Positions 11,801 through 22,164 are shown, counted from the first letter of the stretch. The stretch is 64,000 bases of DNA from Symsagittifera roscoffensis (GCF_963678635.1 NC_087063.1:6418386-6482385); one strand, 5' to 3'. The notes: a model not told the origin generated them from the sequence alone. Numbers and translations: made by a program.

Positions 11801-12629
11801 ATATCACTCGACCCATTCCGATAATTGCTTGTGGTACCTGATTTTGCGTGAAAAAAAAACTAAAACACATCCGAATACAAAGTTCTTCCCCATTTTTCAA
11901 ATGGTCGGAACAAAAAGTTGAAAAACTGTGCTTCAAGGTCGTCCTGCAGTCGGTCCAGACTTGGCCTCCTCGTTGTCGCAAATAGACTTCGAGTCATCTC
12001 GCTCCGAAATGGCAACAGTAGCAAACTTCGAGAATGCGGACCTCAGTCCTGGCAGCTCAGTAATGGAAGTCGAAGACCCATTTGCGATGTGCCAAAAACC
12101 GGAAATTAAAGGTGACAGATACATCTTGTTAAAGTTTAATTTCGATCATCTATCTTATGCTATTTTATCATAACGTAACCAGTTTATAATCATCTCTTTC
12201 CAACTAATATTTTCATCAAATCACAATGTAAATCAGGATGTTTTAGGCGTTTTTATGCTTTTTTGGAAAGATTTGACACCCACCCCCCTAAATCTGCCCC
12301 TAAGCAAACTTTCTGTTCAAAAAGTCAGTCTTTTGTTTATTTTATTTGCAGATAGAACAAATTTTAAGTATTATTAATTTTCAGATCCCGGAGATTCGGA
12401 ACGACTCCGGTTTTTCCTCGAAAGTTACGGTCTGGGAGAAATATATCCGACCATGTTGAGTCGTGGGTACACTTACGAACGGGTCACTTCTCTGAAACCA
12501 AGCGAGTTCCATAAATTGAAGATCGATAATGCAACTGCTAAGAAGATGTTGTGTGATGTGATTTCAATGAGAGACAATTTCCAACAAGAGATGAAAGCTC
12601 ATAATGATTTAATTGACGTGAAATTGTGA
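8832..12629 (+). CDS. Sans/USH1G-ANKS4B family ankyrin-SAM scaffold (5' incomplete)
   Basis: Five exons join in consistent phase: 8,832-9,122, 9,457-9,660, 10,816-10,940, 11,950-12,111 and 12,385-12,629 (TGA at 12,627). Exon 1 ends phase 2, exon 2 phase 2, exon 3 phase 1 and exon 4 phase 1, each matched by the next start. Exon 1 encodes an ankyrin repeat (FGNSALHLAV...CVRFLL, then NTPLALA), followed by a basic stretch DPKKLKRLI...HKHNKKM. This aligns well with the ankyrin end and NPKLVGKL region I know from USH1G/Sans. Exons 2-4 are Ser-rich and probably disordered. The last exon is a complete SAM domain (ERLRFFLESYGLGEIYPTML...ITSLKPSEFHKL-like core) ending DVKL. Family members scaffold protocadherin links in stereocilia or microvilli through SAM and PDZ contacts. 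The exons for the first ankyrin repeats and the start codon were not found. The exon 4 acceptor could instead be 11,939, also in frame. Confidence 0.8.
10149..10375. repeat. Foldback element with G/C-tract stems in an intron
   Basis: Within intron 2 of the Sans-like gene. A perfect hairpin CTCCCCCC...GGGGGGAG spans 10,236-10,262. A larger inverted pair has arms CTATTGTATCTACTAAAGAA (from about 10,215) and its reverse complement near 10,325-10,353. The ATCTACTTAACAATCTCCCCCC string occurs at both 10,149 and 10,291. Similar ends recur at 23.15-23.75 kb and 43.3 kb, so this is a family of small snapback elements. Confidence 0.65.
11375..11850 (+). repeat. Dispersed ~480-bp repeat, copy 1 (intronic)
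   Basis: Starts with CCAGGATTGCCGGTTACTGTGCAAGTAGCA and ends near TATATCACTCGACCC...GGTACCTGATTTTGCG. The order and spacing of these blocks match copies at 15.75-16.25 and 16.28-16.74 kb, and part of it matches 25.14-25.27 kb. It sits in intron 3 of the Sans-like gene. It has no coding capacity, so it is probably a non-autonomous element. Confidence 0.65.
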
Positions 12630-12682
12630 ACAGGTTTTCTTGGTCATTCATTGCTACGACTACTTACTCAACTGGTTTTAAC

Positions 12683-12688
12683 AATAAA
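12683..12688 (+). terminator. Polyadenylation signal AATAAA of the Sans-like gene
   Basis: A canonical AATAAA lies 54 bases after the TGA of the SAM exon, on the same strand, in AT-rich sequence. It is the first such signal downstream and a plausible 3' end signal. Confidence 0.5.
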
Positions 12689-12689
12689 G

Positions 12690-13089
12690 TTCAGAACAAA
12701 AAATATTTCATGAGCTTTAAGAATTCAGCGGCTATTAATTATAAATTTACTATCGTTTTTTTAAATTCAATGATGTATTATAGAATGTATTTTCTTCACA
12801 TTTCCATGATCGGAAGCTTTTGTAAATTCCGTGGAGTTTCGGAAGCCCGGAAACTCATTATGATTGGGTATAACACCAAAAGTATCGGTCCGAAGCTTTG
12901 AAGTTACAAAATTTCGTTTTCCTCTCATCGCTTTTTATTATTCCGATTTTCGATACGAAAGTAACGGAGTACTTGTGCTCGGGGTGAATTTTTTTCTTCT
13001 GACAAATTTCGACAAGTAACTAGCCATTTTATTGGAATTTCTTAAAATAATTCGCAAGGTTTTATTGACCTGAGATTTGAAAATTTGAC
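12690..13089. other. Non-coding stretch downstream of the Sans-like gene
   Basis: AT-rich sequence with no supportable ORF. It runs from the polyadenylation signal to the left arm of the inverted-repeat element. Confidence 0.5.
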
Positions 13090-14290
13090 CTGAGTTGACC
13101 TGAGAAAATTTGAAAAGATATTTTGCCTGTAGTCATTTTTCGTAATCTTACGAGGGTTTAAAGATAGCCATCTCGGCCAATTTGGAACAATTAACGCGCA
13201 ATATATTTCGCGCTTTTAACGCGTAAGCGGAGGGTTAATCCGTCTTAGAAAATGTTTCAAATTGCTTGAAATAAGCTTATTCGCCATAAGTGATTTGTTA
13301 CAAGGAACGAAAGCTATCTTTTTGTACTTTGTATGGCGTGTGGGGGAGGGGGGATGATTTTCATAAACAATTTCAAATTTGAAAAAAAATTATCACGTTT
13401 TTATTTCATTTATTTTTTTAAATGTTATTAATGCTCCATAAACCTTAAAAGGCAGTCGGAACATTCAAGGCTTTTGTCACAAATGATTTACAGAAGATAA
13501 TTTATTGCGAAAAAACCATTTTTTTCAACTGCTAGATCAAAACTTTATAAACTTTACTTTATTTAGTGTTTCGTTTTTGTTTGTTTTCTTCATGTTACTT
13601 AATTGCCTTCACTCGCAAATTAAAAAAAAATTTTCCTTGTTTTCTTCCCGGGAAAAATTACCACCACCTTGAATGCCAAGTCCAAATCGATATATTTCGA
13701 GCACAACCATGCTTCATTCAGATTAATTCAATTGGCTTATTTAACTCGGAAAGTTTGCTTCATCCCGGATAATTTGTTTGCCTAGAAAATTTAAAAAAAG
13801 AAAAAGACTGTTACACAAAAATTTATCACAAATGCAATTTTAGGAGCTCAGATACTCATTTCATGGCATCAAATCTTTGGAATATGGTTGAACATTTCGC
13901 TATAATTGAAATATATAATTTCTAGATTTGTCAAGATAAAATAGAAAACACTCTGCAAAGTTAGTCGAAAGCCGAATCGCCAAGGATTAATGAAGGTACA
14001 AAAACTGTTTCTATAGTTTGTTTCTAATTTCAATTACGTGACTGGAAAAGAATTCGGATGACAAAAATTCAAAGAAATTGGTGAATAACAAGGAATGCCT
14101 CACTTCAGTTTGAAACAATTTCTAAGACGGATTAAATCTATACTTATGCGTTAATAGCACAAACTTTAAAGAACGCTGATTAACCCAAATTGGCCAAAAT
14201 GGCAATCTTTAAAACCGCATAACTTTTCAAAAACGATCACAGATGTATTTTTTCAAATTTGAGCCCAGGTCAACAATGCTTTTTGGCTGT
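13090..14290. mobile_element. Non-autonomous element with ~170-bp imperfect terminal inverted repeats
   Basis: The left arm, about 13,090-13,258, contains GACCTGAG, AAATTTGAAAA, GGCCAATTTGG, a run of ACGCG motifs and TTAATCCGTCTTAGAAA. It is matched in reverse complement and in the same order by the right arm, about 14,108-14,285. The core between them has no recognisable gene. Size and structure fit a MITE or other deletion derivative of a DNA transposon. I did not identify the target-site duplication. Confidence 0.6.
13443..13480 (+). repeat. Short dispersed motif AAAGGCAGTCGGAACATTCA, copy 1
   Basis: The 20-mer AAAGGCAGTCGGAACATTCA followed by a GGCTT is found again at about 22,167-22,196, beside the env-like remnant. 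The identity is too long to be chance in AT-rich DNA, so both are probably pieces of one repeat family. Confidence 0.6.
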
Positions 14291-14840
14291 TATTTTTTTG
14301 TCAAAGTTGTCTAGTTAAAAGTCGAATTTTGTCTAGAGAAACTACCTCACTCAATTGAAAATGAAAATATTAGTAGAAGTTTCTCAAGAAAACAATGAGC
14401 GAAAAACAATGACAAAAGCTATTAGCATAAAACTTCAAAGATTCAGTCAATTCGGATGACAAAAATTCAAGGAAATTGGTGAATAACAAGGACTGCCTCA
14501 ATTCAGTTTGAAACAATTTCTAAGACGGATTAAAGCGTTAATAGCACAAATTTTAAAGAACGCTGATTAACCCAAATTAGCCAAAATGGCAATCTTTAAA
14601 ACCGCATAACTTTTCAAAAATGATCACAGATAATGTATTTTTTCAAATTTGAGCCCAGGTCAACAATGATTTTTGGCTGTTATTTTTTTGTCAAAGTTGT
14701 CTAGTTAAAAGTCGAAACTTGTCTAGAGAAACTACCTCACTCAATTGAAAATGAAAATATTAGTAGAAGTTTCTCAAGAAAACAATGAGCGAAAAACAAT
14801 GACAAAAGCTATTAGCATAAAACTTCAACGATTCAGTCAA
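14053..14840 (+). repeat. 398-bp direct duplication
   Basis: TTCGGATGACAAAAATTCAA starts at 14,053 and again at 14,451. The following roughly 390 bp match closely through AACTTCAA(A/C)GATTCAGTCAA, ending at 14,450 and 14,840. Differences are scattered substitutions and a deletion around CTATACTTATG. The unit includes the right arm of the inverted-repeat element at 13.1-14.3 kb, so that arm is present twice. Confidence 0.85.
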
Positions 14841-15740
14841 CAAGATTAGTTGATCGGAACTAACTTACAAGTTATTTCAAATCAGTTTGATTAATTAAAC
14901 AAACTAAGAAAAGTAGCTAGTCAAACTAAGAAAAGTAGCTAGTGATTGGCAGTTTGCATTTGGCTTAATGATCTACTTTTTCCGCTAAAATGGTTTCAGA
15001 TGGTTTTGCTGTCTCCGCTTTTTTCGGGAAAATCGCGCCGTCTCCGCGTTGGTTGCAAGAATAAGCCCAGTTTCACACCCAAAAAGCTGACTTGCAAACT
15101 TTGAATCTGCATAGTATGGATTTAAAATCTCGACGTGGGTCGTGCCGCATCAGGGCTTAGACCAAAACTGCATAGTCGTGCTGAGAGTTTGAGTGCTGAA
15201 AATTTGGACATGAAAGGATCGCGATCGTCTGGACATACCCAGTTTTGGTGACAAAAGTTTTGGCGTGGATAGCAAAAATCTGGACTTACCAAAATTTGGT
15301 CGTGAGAGTCTGGACGCTCATTTTCCAGATTTTCGCGAATTTATATTTAGACATTAAAAACCATATTTTTCTATGTCCAGAGTGTCGCGAGCCATGCCAA
15401 GAATTTTGCAATCAAATTTGGTATCTCCAAATTGTCGCGACCCACGGCGCAACTCACTCCCGACGTTTCAGGCTTCAACTCTCGGCGCGATTATGCAATT
15501 TGGGTTCAAATCTGGATGCGGGTTGAACCTCAAAGTCTGGAAATAATTTGTATGGGACTTCGACCCGGGAATGAAATACCCGTCACTTTGCGTTCAAACG
15601 ATTTATTTTTAGTCGTTCCGAAGCTAATCTGCTATACAAAATCCGTCTCTATGGCAATAACTGACCAGTTCTGATTGATATTTTGTATGTTAACTGACCT
15701 AAAAGAATTTCCTTTTAATTATTGATTTTAAAATGCACGA
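14841..15740. other. Non-coding stretch with degenerate CTGGAC-phrase repeats
   Basis: Between about 15,200 and 15,560 the phrase TCTGGAC, or near variants, recurs every 40-60 bases with flanking GCG(T/A) and AATTTGG segments. This suggests a very old tandem array. ORFs reading through it have repeat-like composition and no recognisable domain. Confidence 0.4.
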
Positions 15741-15746
15741 AAGAAC

Positions 15747-16250
15747 AAGGATAGCCGGTTACTGTGCAACTAGCACAGAATCTTACGACTATAGTCTAAA
15801 AAAACATACAAAAAACTATATACACTTTTTTCATTTTACCGTTGTTTTTTTTCTGCATGGCGCAATAAAAAGATTTGAACAAAAAACTGGAACTAAGGAA
15901 TTCTCCACATTCATAGTAAGTTAAGAAAATTGGACAACAATTTGGTAAAAAAAAACTGGTTAATAAAACAAAAAATATCAAAAATGTTCTCGAAAGATTT
16001 TCATATTTTTTTTTGCAGAATTCATTTTGAAACTTTGAAGTTTTTGAGTCCCAACTGGCGCTAAAAAGTTCCAAAACCAATTTAATTGGGTAAAAGTAAG
16101 TTTCACTGTCTACTTTCAGCGAAAATTTTCAAATCTGTTTTTCTCGGTACAGAAATTTTTTTAATGTCGTTCGAATCACGACTGGAAGAGCTGTAATAAG
16201 ATATATCACTCAATCCACACTTAAAACTATTTGTGGTACCTCGTTTTGGG
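15747..16250 (+). repeat. Dispersed ~480-bp repeat, copy 2
   Basis: Begins AACAAGGATAGCCGGTTACTGTGCAA and ends in the block AATGTCGTTCGAATCACGACTGG...ATATATCACTCAATCC...GGTACCTCGTTTTG. It is in the same orientation as copy 1 at 11.4 kb, with matching internal blocks (AATAAAAAGAT.TGAA, TTTTTTTTTGCAGAA, GGCGCTAAAAAGTTCC). Confidence 0.65.
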
Positions 16251-16273
16251 AGGAAAACAAAAAGAAAAAGAAA

Positions 16274-16735
16274 ACAAGGATAGCCGGTTCCTGAGCAAGT
16301 AGCAGAGAAAGCTCCGACCACATTCTGAGAAAAATAATTTTTTTAAAATAAATTTCTTTAAATTAGGGTCTTTATTGCACATCGTGTCAAATTGCAATTA
16401 TACGAAGCGTAGAAACTGTTATTTAATGATATTCGAAAAAAAATTGAAAAAAAAAAGAAATTTTTTTGAATTTTTTTCAGTTTTTTGCAGAAAAAATTAT
16501 AAATGTTTTTGAATTGTTTTTTTTAGCCGAAAATTTTAACTTCCATATTTTCGCAAACGTTACTCGATCGCTTTACTCGCTCAAAAATAGATAAAAAATC
16601 AAAAACCTCAAACCGATTTTTCTCGACACCTTGGTATTTTTTTAATGTGTTCCAAATCACGACTGAAAAAGCTTCAGTATAATATGTCACTCAACCCAGT
16701 CTGCTGTTTATTTAGGGTACCTGGTTTTGCTAGGG
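16274..16735 (+). repeat. Dispersed ~480-bp repeat, copy 3
   Basis: Begins AACAAGGATAGCCGGTTCCTGAGCAAGTAGCA about 25 bp after copy 2 ends. It finishes with AAATCACGACTGAAAAAGCTTCAGTATAATATGTCACTCAACCCAG and GGTACCTGGTTTTGC. Copies 2 and 3 are head-to-tail neighbours. Confidence 0.6.
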
Positions 16736-16739
16736 AAAA

Positions 16740-17299
16740 AACTCAAAACAATTCAAAAAAAATTTTCGACCTTCTTTTCTAGGTTGACCAAATTGGTTTT
16801 CTGAGCTCTCCCAAATCACTGTAATTACCCCATTTTGACCAAATTTTCTGTGCCGCAGGCAAGTTTTTGAAAAAAAAAACAAGTAAAAAAAACCGTTTTT
16901 ATGCACTTTTGAAAAATTTCGACAATAAAATTGATTTTTTTTTGGCGCGCGCTTCCCCCTCAATATTAGTATAGAATGGCACGGAGGCGCCTTTGAAAAA
17001 ATTTAAATCAGTCAGCCAAAAACGGATATCTCAAAATAGTGCAAATGGTGACCCTTTGAGTAAGCAGGGAGTCGAATCCCTGAGGGAAGAAGGAGAGGGG
17101 TAATCCGCTACTGGTTGTTATTCAGATGTTTGAGAGAACATTCCTTTTAATATGATACTGTTTTTGATCAAATGAGAGTATCTGTGAGCTTTCTTACCTC
17201 AACCAATGCGGATTCTAGTGTTAGCAAAACTTTGGTTATTGGTTTTTAGGACAAAACTGAAAAAAAAACAGTTACCAAAACTTAAAAATGAATTAAGCT
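16740..17299. other. Non-coding stretch before the assembly gap
   Basis: AT-rich, with poly-T and poly-A runs. I see no gene or clear repeat, apart from short similarity of its left edge to the dispersed repeat. Confidence 0.5.
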
Positions 17300-17499
17300 N
17301 NNNNNNNNNNNNNNNNNNNNNNNNNNNNNNNNNNNNNNNNNNNNNNNNNNNNNNNNNNNNNNNNNNNNNNNNNNNNNNNNNNNNNNNNNNNNNNNNNNNN
17401 NNNNNNNNNNNNNNNNNNNNNNNNNNNNNNNNNNNNNNNNNNNNNNNNNNNNNNNNNNNNNNNNNNNNNNNNNNNNNNNNNNNNNNNNNNNNNNNNNNN
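17300..17499. other. Assembly gap (200 N)
   Basis: Exactly 200 N, the same length as the gap at 44,278. The length is therefore probably a placeholder and not a measured distance. Confidence 0.95.
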
Positions 17500-19343
17500 C
17501 GAGGAGAGGCAACTAATTTCTAAGTTAAATTCAAATCTCTCTGGTGCTGAAATTACAAGTAAATTCAACACTTGCAAATAAGTGGTTTGTTAGTTGGATG
17601 GATTGTGATTGGTCAATATTAAATATTTTACAGTGGTAAAATATCTAATTTATAAATAATAAAATGTAGTTTAGATCAGGTTCCACCCATCCGGGGTTTA
17701 CAGAGTTTTTGCGTTTTATCTCTTTTATTCTGCAATTGAAGGATGGATGATGAACGTTGGTATTTGGCGAACATCATTTTCTTATTCTTGTTCCTTGGAG
17801 AAGAGAGGTCCAGGAAACTAGGTCCAGAATGCTGGATTGATGGACAGGAAGTTATCTTCTTGTCGTTTGACAACGAATGCGATCCCCAATGAAATCGTTC
17901 AGATTCCAAAATCCAAAATGCTTTGCTATGTCAGTTTTGTTTGTATTTGTGGAGAACTGTTTTGTGTTCAGCCTCGTTTGGGAATGGCGAGAAGTTCGTG
18001 TTGGAAGGGATGCCTTGTAACTCGGATCTGTACGTATACTTGAGCATCGAGGTGGTCATTGGTCAGGTTCAATGAAGTCCTTTTCTGCGAAGTCAAGTCG
18101 TACTCTAAATCTTTCGAGTCGTGATTGTGGGCGGCATGTCGGTTGTGTTTTAGCCATTCTTTCGTTCAAATTGTGATGGGGTCGTCAAGTCTTTGGATGT
18201 TTGTCTTGGTTGTTGTGGATGATCTATGTACTGCATATTATGATTTACTTTTTATAATTTTTTGTTAATTTGGTTTTTAGTTATGATCTTAGTTAGTTGT
18301 TTTCACAAAAGCTTTTTATTTTAGTTCAGTTATTTTCAAGAGTTACTCACCCTTGAGTACCTCTTATTAAAAATAGGAGGGTGGTCACAAAGCGTGAGTG
18401 TAGCGCGGTGGGTTAGGCCGGCTATAAAAATGCTCAGGACTTCCTCTCTGGCGGGTTAGGCCAGGAGTGGGAGTATGATTTCGTGCTGTTTCTTTGAGGG
18501 GTCCTGTTTTGTGATAACCTTTTATGTTGGTTTTTTCTAGTGTTTCTTTTGTTACTTTTGGTTGTGTCTTTTTTTCAAAAATCAAATTGTTTTTGGTTTG
18601 GGTGTGTCTTTCGACTTTTTTGTGGTTTATTATTTCTTTCTTAGAGTTTGTAATAGTCTTCAAAAGAATAAATTATCCAGTTTAAAACTGGGTTAATCCG
18701 GTTTGGGTACCGTTGGTTTTTTTTCTTAGTCATGCTGTTATTTTAAGATTTGTGGTGTTTAGTTAAGCTGCGTTAGTTAGTTTGATTTAGTGTATGACTC
18801 CATTCCAACCGGGTTAAAGGAAAGTTGGAAACTTGTTATCGTTAGTTGGAGTTGTTGTTATTGAAAACTCGAAACATAGCATCATTATTTAAAGAATTCT
18901 TCGTGGGCGAGCTGTGCGAGTGTGGATAGAATTCTTGGGCGAATGAGTTGAAACATAGAAAAGGTTAGTACTGCTTTCTCATTTTATTGAATTTATTGCT
19001 TGAGAATTTGAAATTTACTGCAATTGTGGAAATTTTAAGTTATAAGTTTTCATCGCATTTAATTTTACTGCTTCTTGGGGAAATAATTTTTAGATTAAAT
19101 TAATACACTGGCTATTAATTTTACTACATTATTCATTGCGAAAAGTTTAGTAAGGTAAAATAGTCTTAGTAAATAAGTTTTAGCAAAAGAGATTACTAGT
19201 TTTTTAATATAAATGAACAAGTTTGTAATTTTTATTTTTCTTTTCTGTATTTTGTAGGTGATGGTGGTGAGAAGACTAAAAGAAAATATTAAACATTTGT
19301 AAATTTGAATTTATTAATTGAATATAGTGTAATTAGACTTACT
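17500..19343 (-). mobile_element. 3' untranslated or LTR part of an A/C-rich retroelement (candidate)
   Basis: The minus strand is A- and C-rich and T-poor, like the coding strand of the ORFs upstream of it (19.3-22.1 kb). It carries no convincing ORF; the 92-codon minus reading at 18,385-18,663 has a basic, low-complexity composition. The position after the last ORF fits a 3' UTR and LTR. I could not find a second LTR copy to prove it. The 17,300 gap lies near its left edge. Confidence 0.3.
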
Positions 19344-19670
19344 TTAGTCGTTGGGGAAAAATCCGTGGGGGAAGATTTCTTGAATTAATTCTGATGTTGT
19401 TAATAATTTTGCTAGTATGCGAATGTTATTTTTAGTTTGTAGCAGTGGCTGAAGCAATTGAAGTGCTTTGATGGTGTTTAGTTCTTCGGTGCCTACTGCA
19501 AACTCATGAGGTGTGTTTTGGATTAAGTTGTAAAGTTTGTGATTATATTTAGTATTGTGAATAAACTCTAATATGGGGATTTCAATAGGTTGAATGAATT
19601 CATGCGGGATGATGAAGGGTCTTGATTCTTCGTCTTGGAAGGTCTTTGTGATGGGACAGAATATATACAT
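19344..19670 (-). CDS. Hypothetical 108-codon protein, last ORF after env-like gene
   Basis: Intact ATG-to-stop ORF in A/C-rich sequence, starting 50 bp after the stop of the 315-codon ORF on the same strand. It opens MYIFCPITKTFQDEE and is rich in Ile, Leu, Thr and His. There is no signal peptide and no family that I recognise. Its position at the end of an env-like transcription unit suggests an accessory protein of the same element. Retention of the frame next to a broken env-like gene is notable, though low T content reduces stop codons. Confidence 0.5.
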   Translation of the reverse strand: MYIFCPITKTFQDEESRPFIIPHEFIQPIEIPILEFIHNTKYNHKLYNLIQNTPHEFAVGTEELNTIKALQLLQPLLQTKNNIRILAKLLTTSELIQEIFPHGFFPND

Positions 19671-19720
19671 TTGGGTAATGGGATCGTAGTTACGGAGGAT
19701 GCCGTGGAGGTTAGTATTTT

Positions 19721-20668
19721 TTATGCAATATGTGAAATTGAGAAAAAATGGTGATGTGTATTTTGAGTTGATAAACTGATAACGATGGTGGGGTTGTCGT
19801 GATGGTGTGTGTAAATTAAAATGATTTTGTATAAAACGTTAATAAGTGTATGTATGGGTTTGTTTAGATGCATGATGTCATGTGAACAGTGCAAGTCTCG
19901 TTCCTGTGGTGAAAGAAAGTGAAAGGTTAGTGAAATTAACTGAAATTTATCATAGAAACTTTTGTATGCTTGGGTGTCAATGAGTGCTTCAGAAATTATA
20001 TGATCATGCTTTTTATCAAATGTATTAAGTGTGAAAAGGTATGGTGTTAGGATAAAAAAATTTTCTGTTAGTTGCGGGTTTGCGAAGCGGTCGTCATCTA
20101 AAAATTGATCTTTGTTAGGGCGTATGATGTTGTGATCGTAATATTCGATTGTGAAATCGTTAGCTCGGGGTGCAGTGAATGTTTTTAGCAACTTTTTAAA
20201 TCCTACATACGTAAATTGTCGAGGTGTTAGTGGTGTTGTGAGTTTGTACAGTAGATTTTTGCTTTTTTCATTATCTTCATGTGTGTTGTTAAAAGGTATG
20301 GAAAGAGGGTTAGTATAGCGATAATAGGCGGTCCAAGGGAGTGTTGGCATTAAAACGTGCTCATCAACAAAATTTTTTGTGTCATTAGTAGTGATGGTAG
20401 ATGTTTTCAAGGTGTATTGTGGAAATGAGGTTAAGTCGATGTTCAGGTAGTTCCTTGTATTTGTGTGGTTTGGGTGATTCATATACTCTTTAGCTGTTCC
20501 GGGTTTAACTGTGGAAGGGTGATTTGGGAATTTTCGTTTGAAAGTGCGGTAAGCTCGGTTAGTACTAGTGGATGTTTCAGTTGATGTGGATGATTGGACT
20601 AATGATGGGGTATAATCTGATAGCTGTGTTGGCGTTGGCGGATTTGATGAGGTTGCTGTGGATGACAA
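19721..20668 (-). CDS. Hypothetical 315-codon protein of an env-bearing retroelement
   Basis: Uninterrupted 948-bp frame, starting 33 bp after the 150-codon ORF. The first 45 residues are Ser/Thr/Pro-rich and probably disordered. The next 40 are basic (YRTFKRKF). The rest looks folded, with many Tyr, Phe, His and Leu (for example LMPTLPWTAYYRY and FYDKFQLISLTFHFL) and His runs near the C-terminus. There is no signal peptide, no clear membrane span, no zinc knuckle and no protease or RT motif. I do not recognise a family. By position it would be an accessory ORF downstream of an env-like gene. Confidence 0.55.
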   Translation of the reverse strand: MSSTATSSNPPTPTQLSDYTPSLVQSSTSTETSTSTNRAYRTFKRKFPNHPSTVKPGTAKEYMNHPNHTNTRNYLNIDLTSFPQYTLKTSTITTNDTKNFVDEHVLMPTLPWTAYYRYTNPLSIPFNNTHEDNEKSKNLLYKLTTPLTPRQFTYVGFKKLLKTFTAPRANDFTIEYYDHNIIRPNKDQFLDDDRFANPQLTENFFILTPYLFTLNTFDKKHDHIISEALIDTQAYKSFYDKFQLISLTFHFLSPQERDLHCSHDIMHLNKPIHTLINVLYKIILIYTHHHDNPTIVISLSTQNTHHHFFSISHIA

Positions 20669-20701
20669 GTGGTGAATGGTAAGAGTGTGTGGGTATGTTA
20701 A

Positions 20702-21154
20702 TTATTTTTGTAGTGTGATAAAATTATCTAGCCCTTTGGAAATTTGTACAGTATCTGGGGAGTTATTATTGGATCTTTCAGAAGTGAATGGAGAATAGGT
20801 CGGGGTTGCTTGGGAAGCATAAAAGGGAGTTGAAAGGGATGGGAGTGGCTGACTGGTTTGGACAGGTTGAAAGGGAGGTTGTGAAAAAATTGAGGGGTTG
20901 GTCTGGGTATGGGTAGAGGGAGATGGTTCGGAGTTGGCAAATTCGTCGGGAGTTTCGATGTCGGAGTTGTTAAATTGTGAGATAGTATGAAAAACTGAAA
21001 TATCTGAGTTAGTTTCTAAATTAGTGCTTGGTGGTATATTAATTATTGGGAAATCGGGTGGTGGGAAAGCGAAAAGTGGAATAACTGGGATGGGGTTTTG
21101 ACGGTTGGCTGGGTGGGAATTTGAGCGGTGGAGGGCTCCAATTTGTCGGCTCAT
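20702..21154 (-). CDS. Hypothetical 150-codon Pro/Ser/Thr-rich protein overlapping the env-like stop
   Basis: Starts MSRQIGALHRS and is dominated by Pro, Ser, Thr, Asn and Gln, so it is probably disordered. Its ATG (21,152-21,154) overlaps the TGA of the upstream env-like frame in an ATGA arrangement. That geometry is typical of coupled termination and re-initiation on one mRNA. I see no recognised domain. Confidence 0.5.
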   Translation of the reverse strand: MSRQIGALHRSNSHPANRQNPIPVIPLFAFPPPDFPIINIPPSTNLETNSDISVFHTISQFNNSDIETPDEFANSEPSPSTHTQTNPSIFSQPPFQPVQTSQPLPSLSTPFYASQATPTYSPFTSERSNNNSPDTVQISKGLDNFITLQK

Positions 21155-22110
21155 CGTGGGCTAAAAAAATGATTATGTTGAGACTGAAAAGTGGTTGTAT
21201 GGGGCTGTTCAATAATTTGTTCATATGTATAATCATTTTGTGAATGATTTGTCGTTTTGTGTTGAATGGGGCTTTGTGTTGTGTTTTGTCTGAAATTTGG
21301 GTTATGTGTAATTGCCAAATTTAGGAAATTTCGGGGAACTAATGATAGTGGGTGATTTTGTGGTAGGGTTGGTATTTGTGGTGCTGTGTCTACGTTATCA
21401 TGTTCTTCGTCGTATGTATTTGGTGATGTGGCTAATTTTGTGTTATATTCTTGGATTTGTGCGTCTTAAAGTATTTTATTTATTGATGATGAAAATATTC
21501 CAAAAAATCCTGCAAATAATATGCGTGCTACGCTTGCTTGGCGGTTTACTTGAGTGTGTATAGCACATGTATTATAGATTCCTTTTTGTATTGAGAAAAG
21601 AAATCCAATAAAATTAAACATAGCGTATAAAATAGTTAATTTTTCTAAGATGAAGTTTGGCCATCCTAGAAAGGCGAGAATTTCGTTATTCAGTGTTACA
21701 AAACTAAAATTATTTATTGGTGAAGTGTCTTGGGGTCTGTATTTTTCACCGTTTAGATATATGTAATCTTTAATGTCCTTAAAATATCCACTGTAATCTT
21801 GTGTGTAGATGTCTGCAAATCAAGCGGTTTCGGCAAGTTTTCTTAAATTTTGGTCTATTGATTGTTGTTGTATTGTGTCGATTTGTGTTAATAATTCTTG
21901 AAATTGTTGTGTTCTAATGTGATGTTGTATATCGGATTTGGAGTATATTCCAATTGATTGTAAATCAATGTTTCGGTTACGAGCGATAGCTCGAATACTT
22001 TCTGGGGAAAATTTTTTCAGTGGTTGCATTAGTGTAGGGTATGGTGTGAGTAGATAGTATTTATCTTCGTCAAGTTTTAATAGTACATATAATTTTTTGA
22101 AATTTTTTCT
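21151..22110 (-). pseudogene. Env-like membrane protein remnant, 3' part
   Basis: One reading frame continues from about 22,090 to the TGA at 21,151, broken by TGA at 21,820 and TAA at 21,466. The first segment is Gln-rich and helical (IDTIQQQ...). The middle has a conserved-looking GWPNF motif followed at once by two long hydrophobic segments, and the tail is hydrophilic and Pro/Gln-rich. A helical ectodomain, membrane anchor and cytoplasmic tail fit the C-terminal half of an envelope-type glycoprotein of errantivirus-like LTR elements. The call is by layout and not by a family motif. The surface half is missing: similarity stops near 22,110, where a dispersed host repeat begins. Confidence 0.4.
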
Positions 22111-22164
22111 TTTATATGTTCACCATTTTTTTTCAAAAGCGAATACTCTTCTTAACAGTACAAA

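Noticed and set aside
13090-14840. CRISPR-like array
   Set aside because: The repeats are two long direct copies and an inverted pair, with no regular short repeat-spacer pattern, in a eukaryotic sequence.
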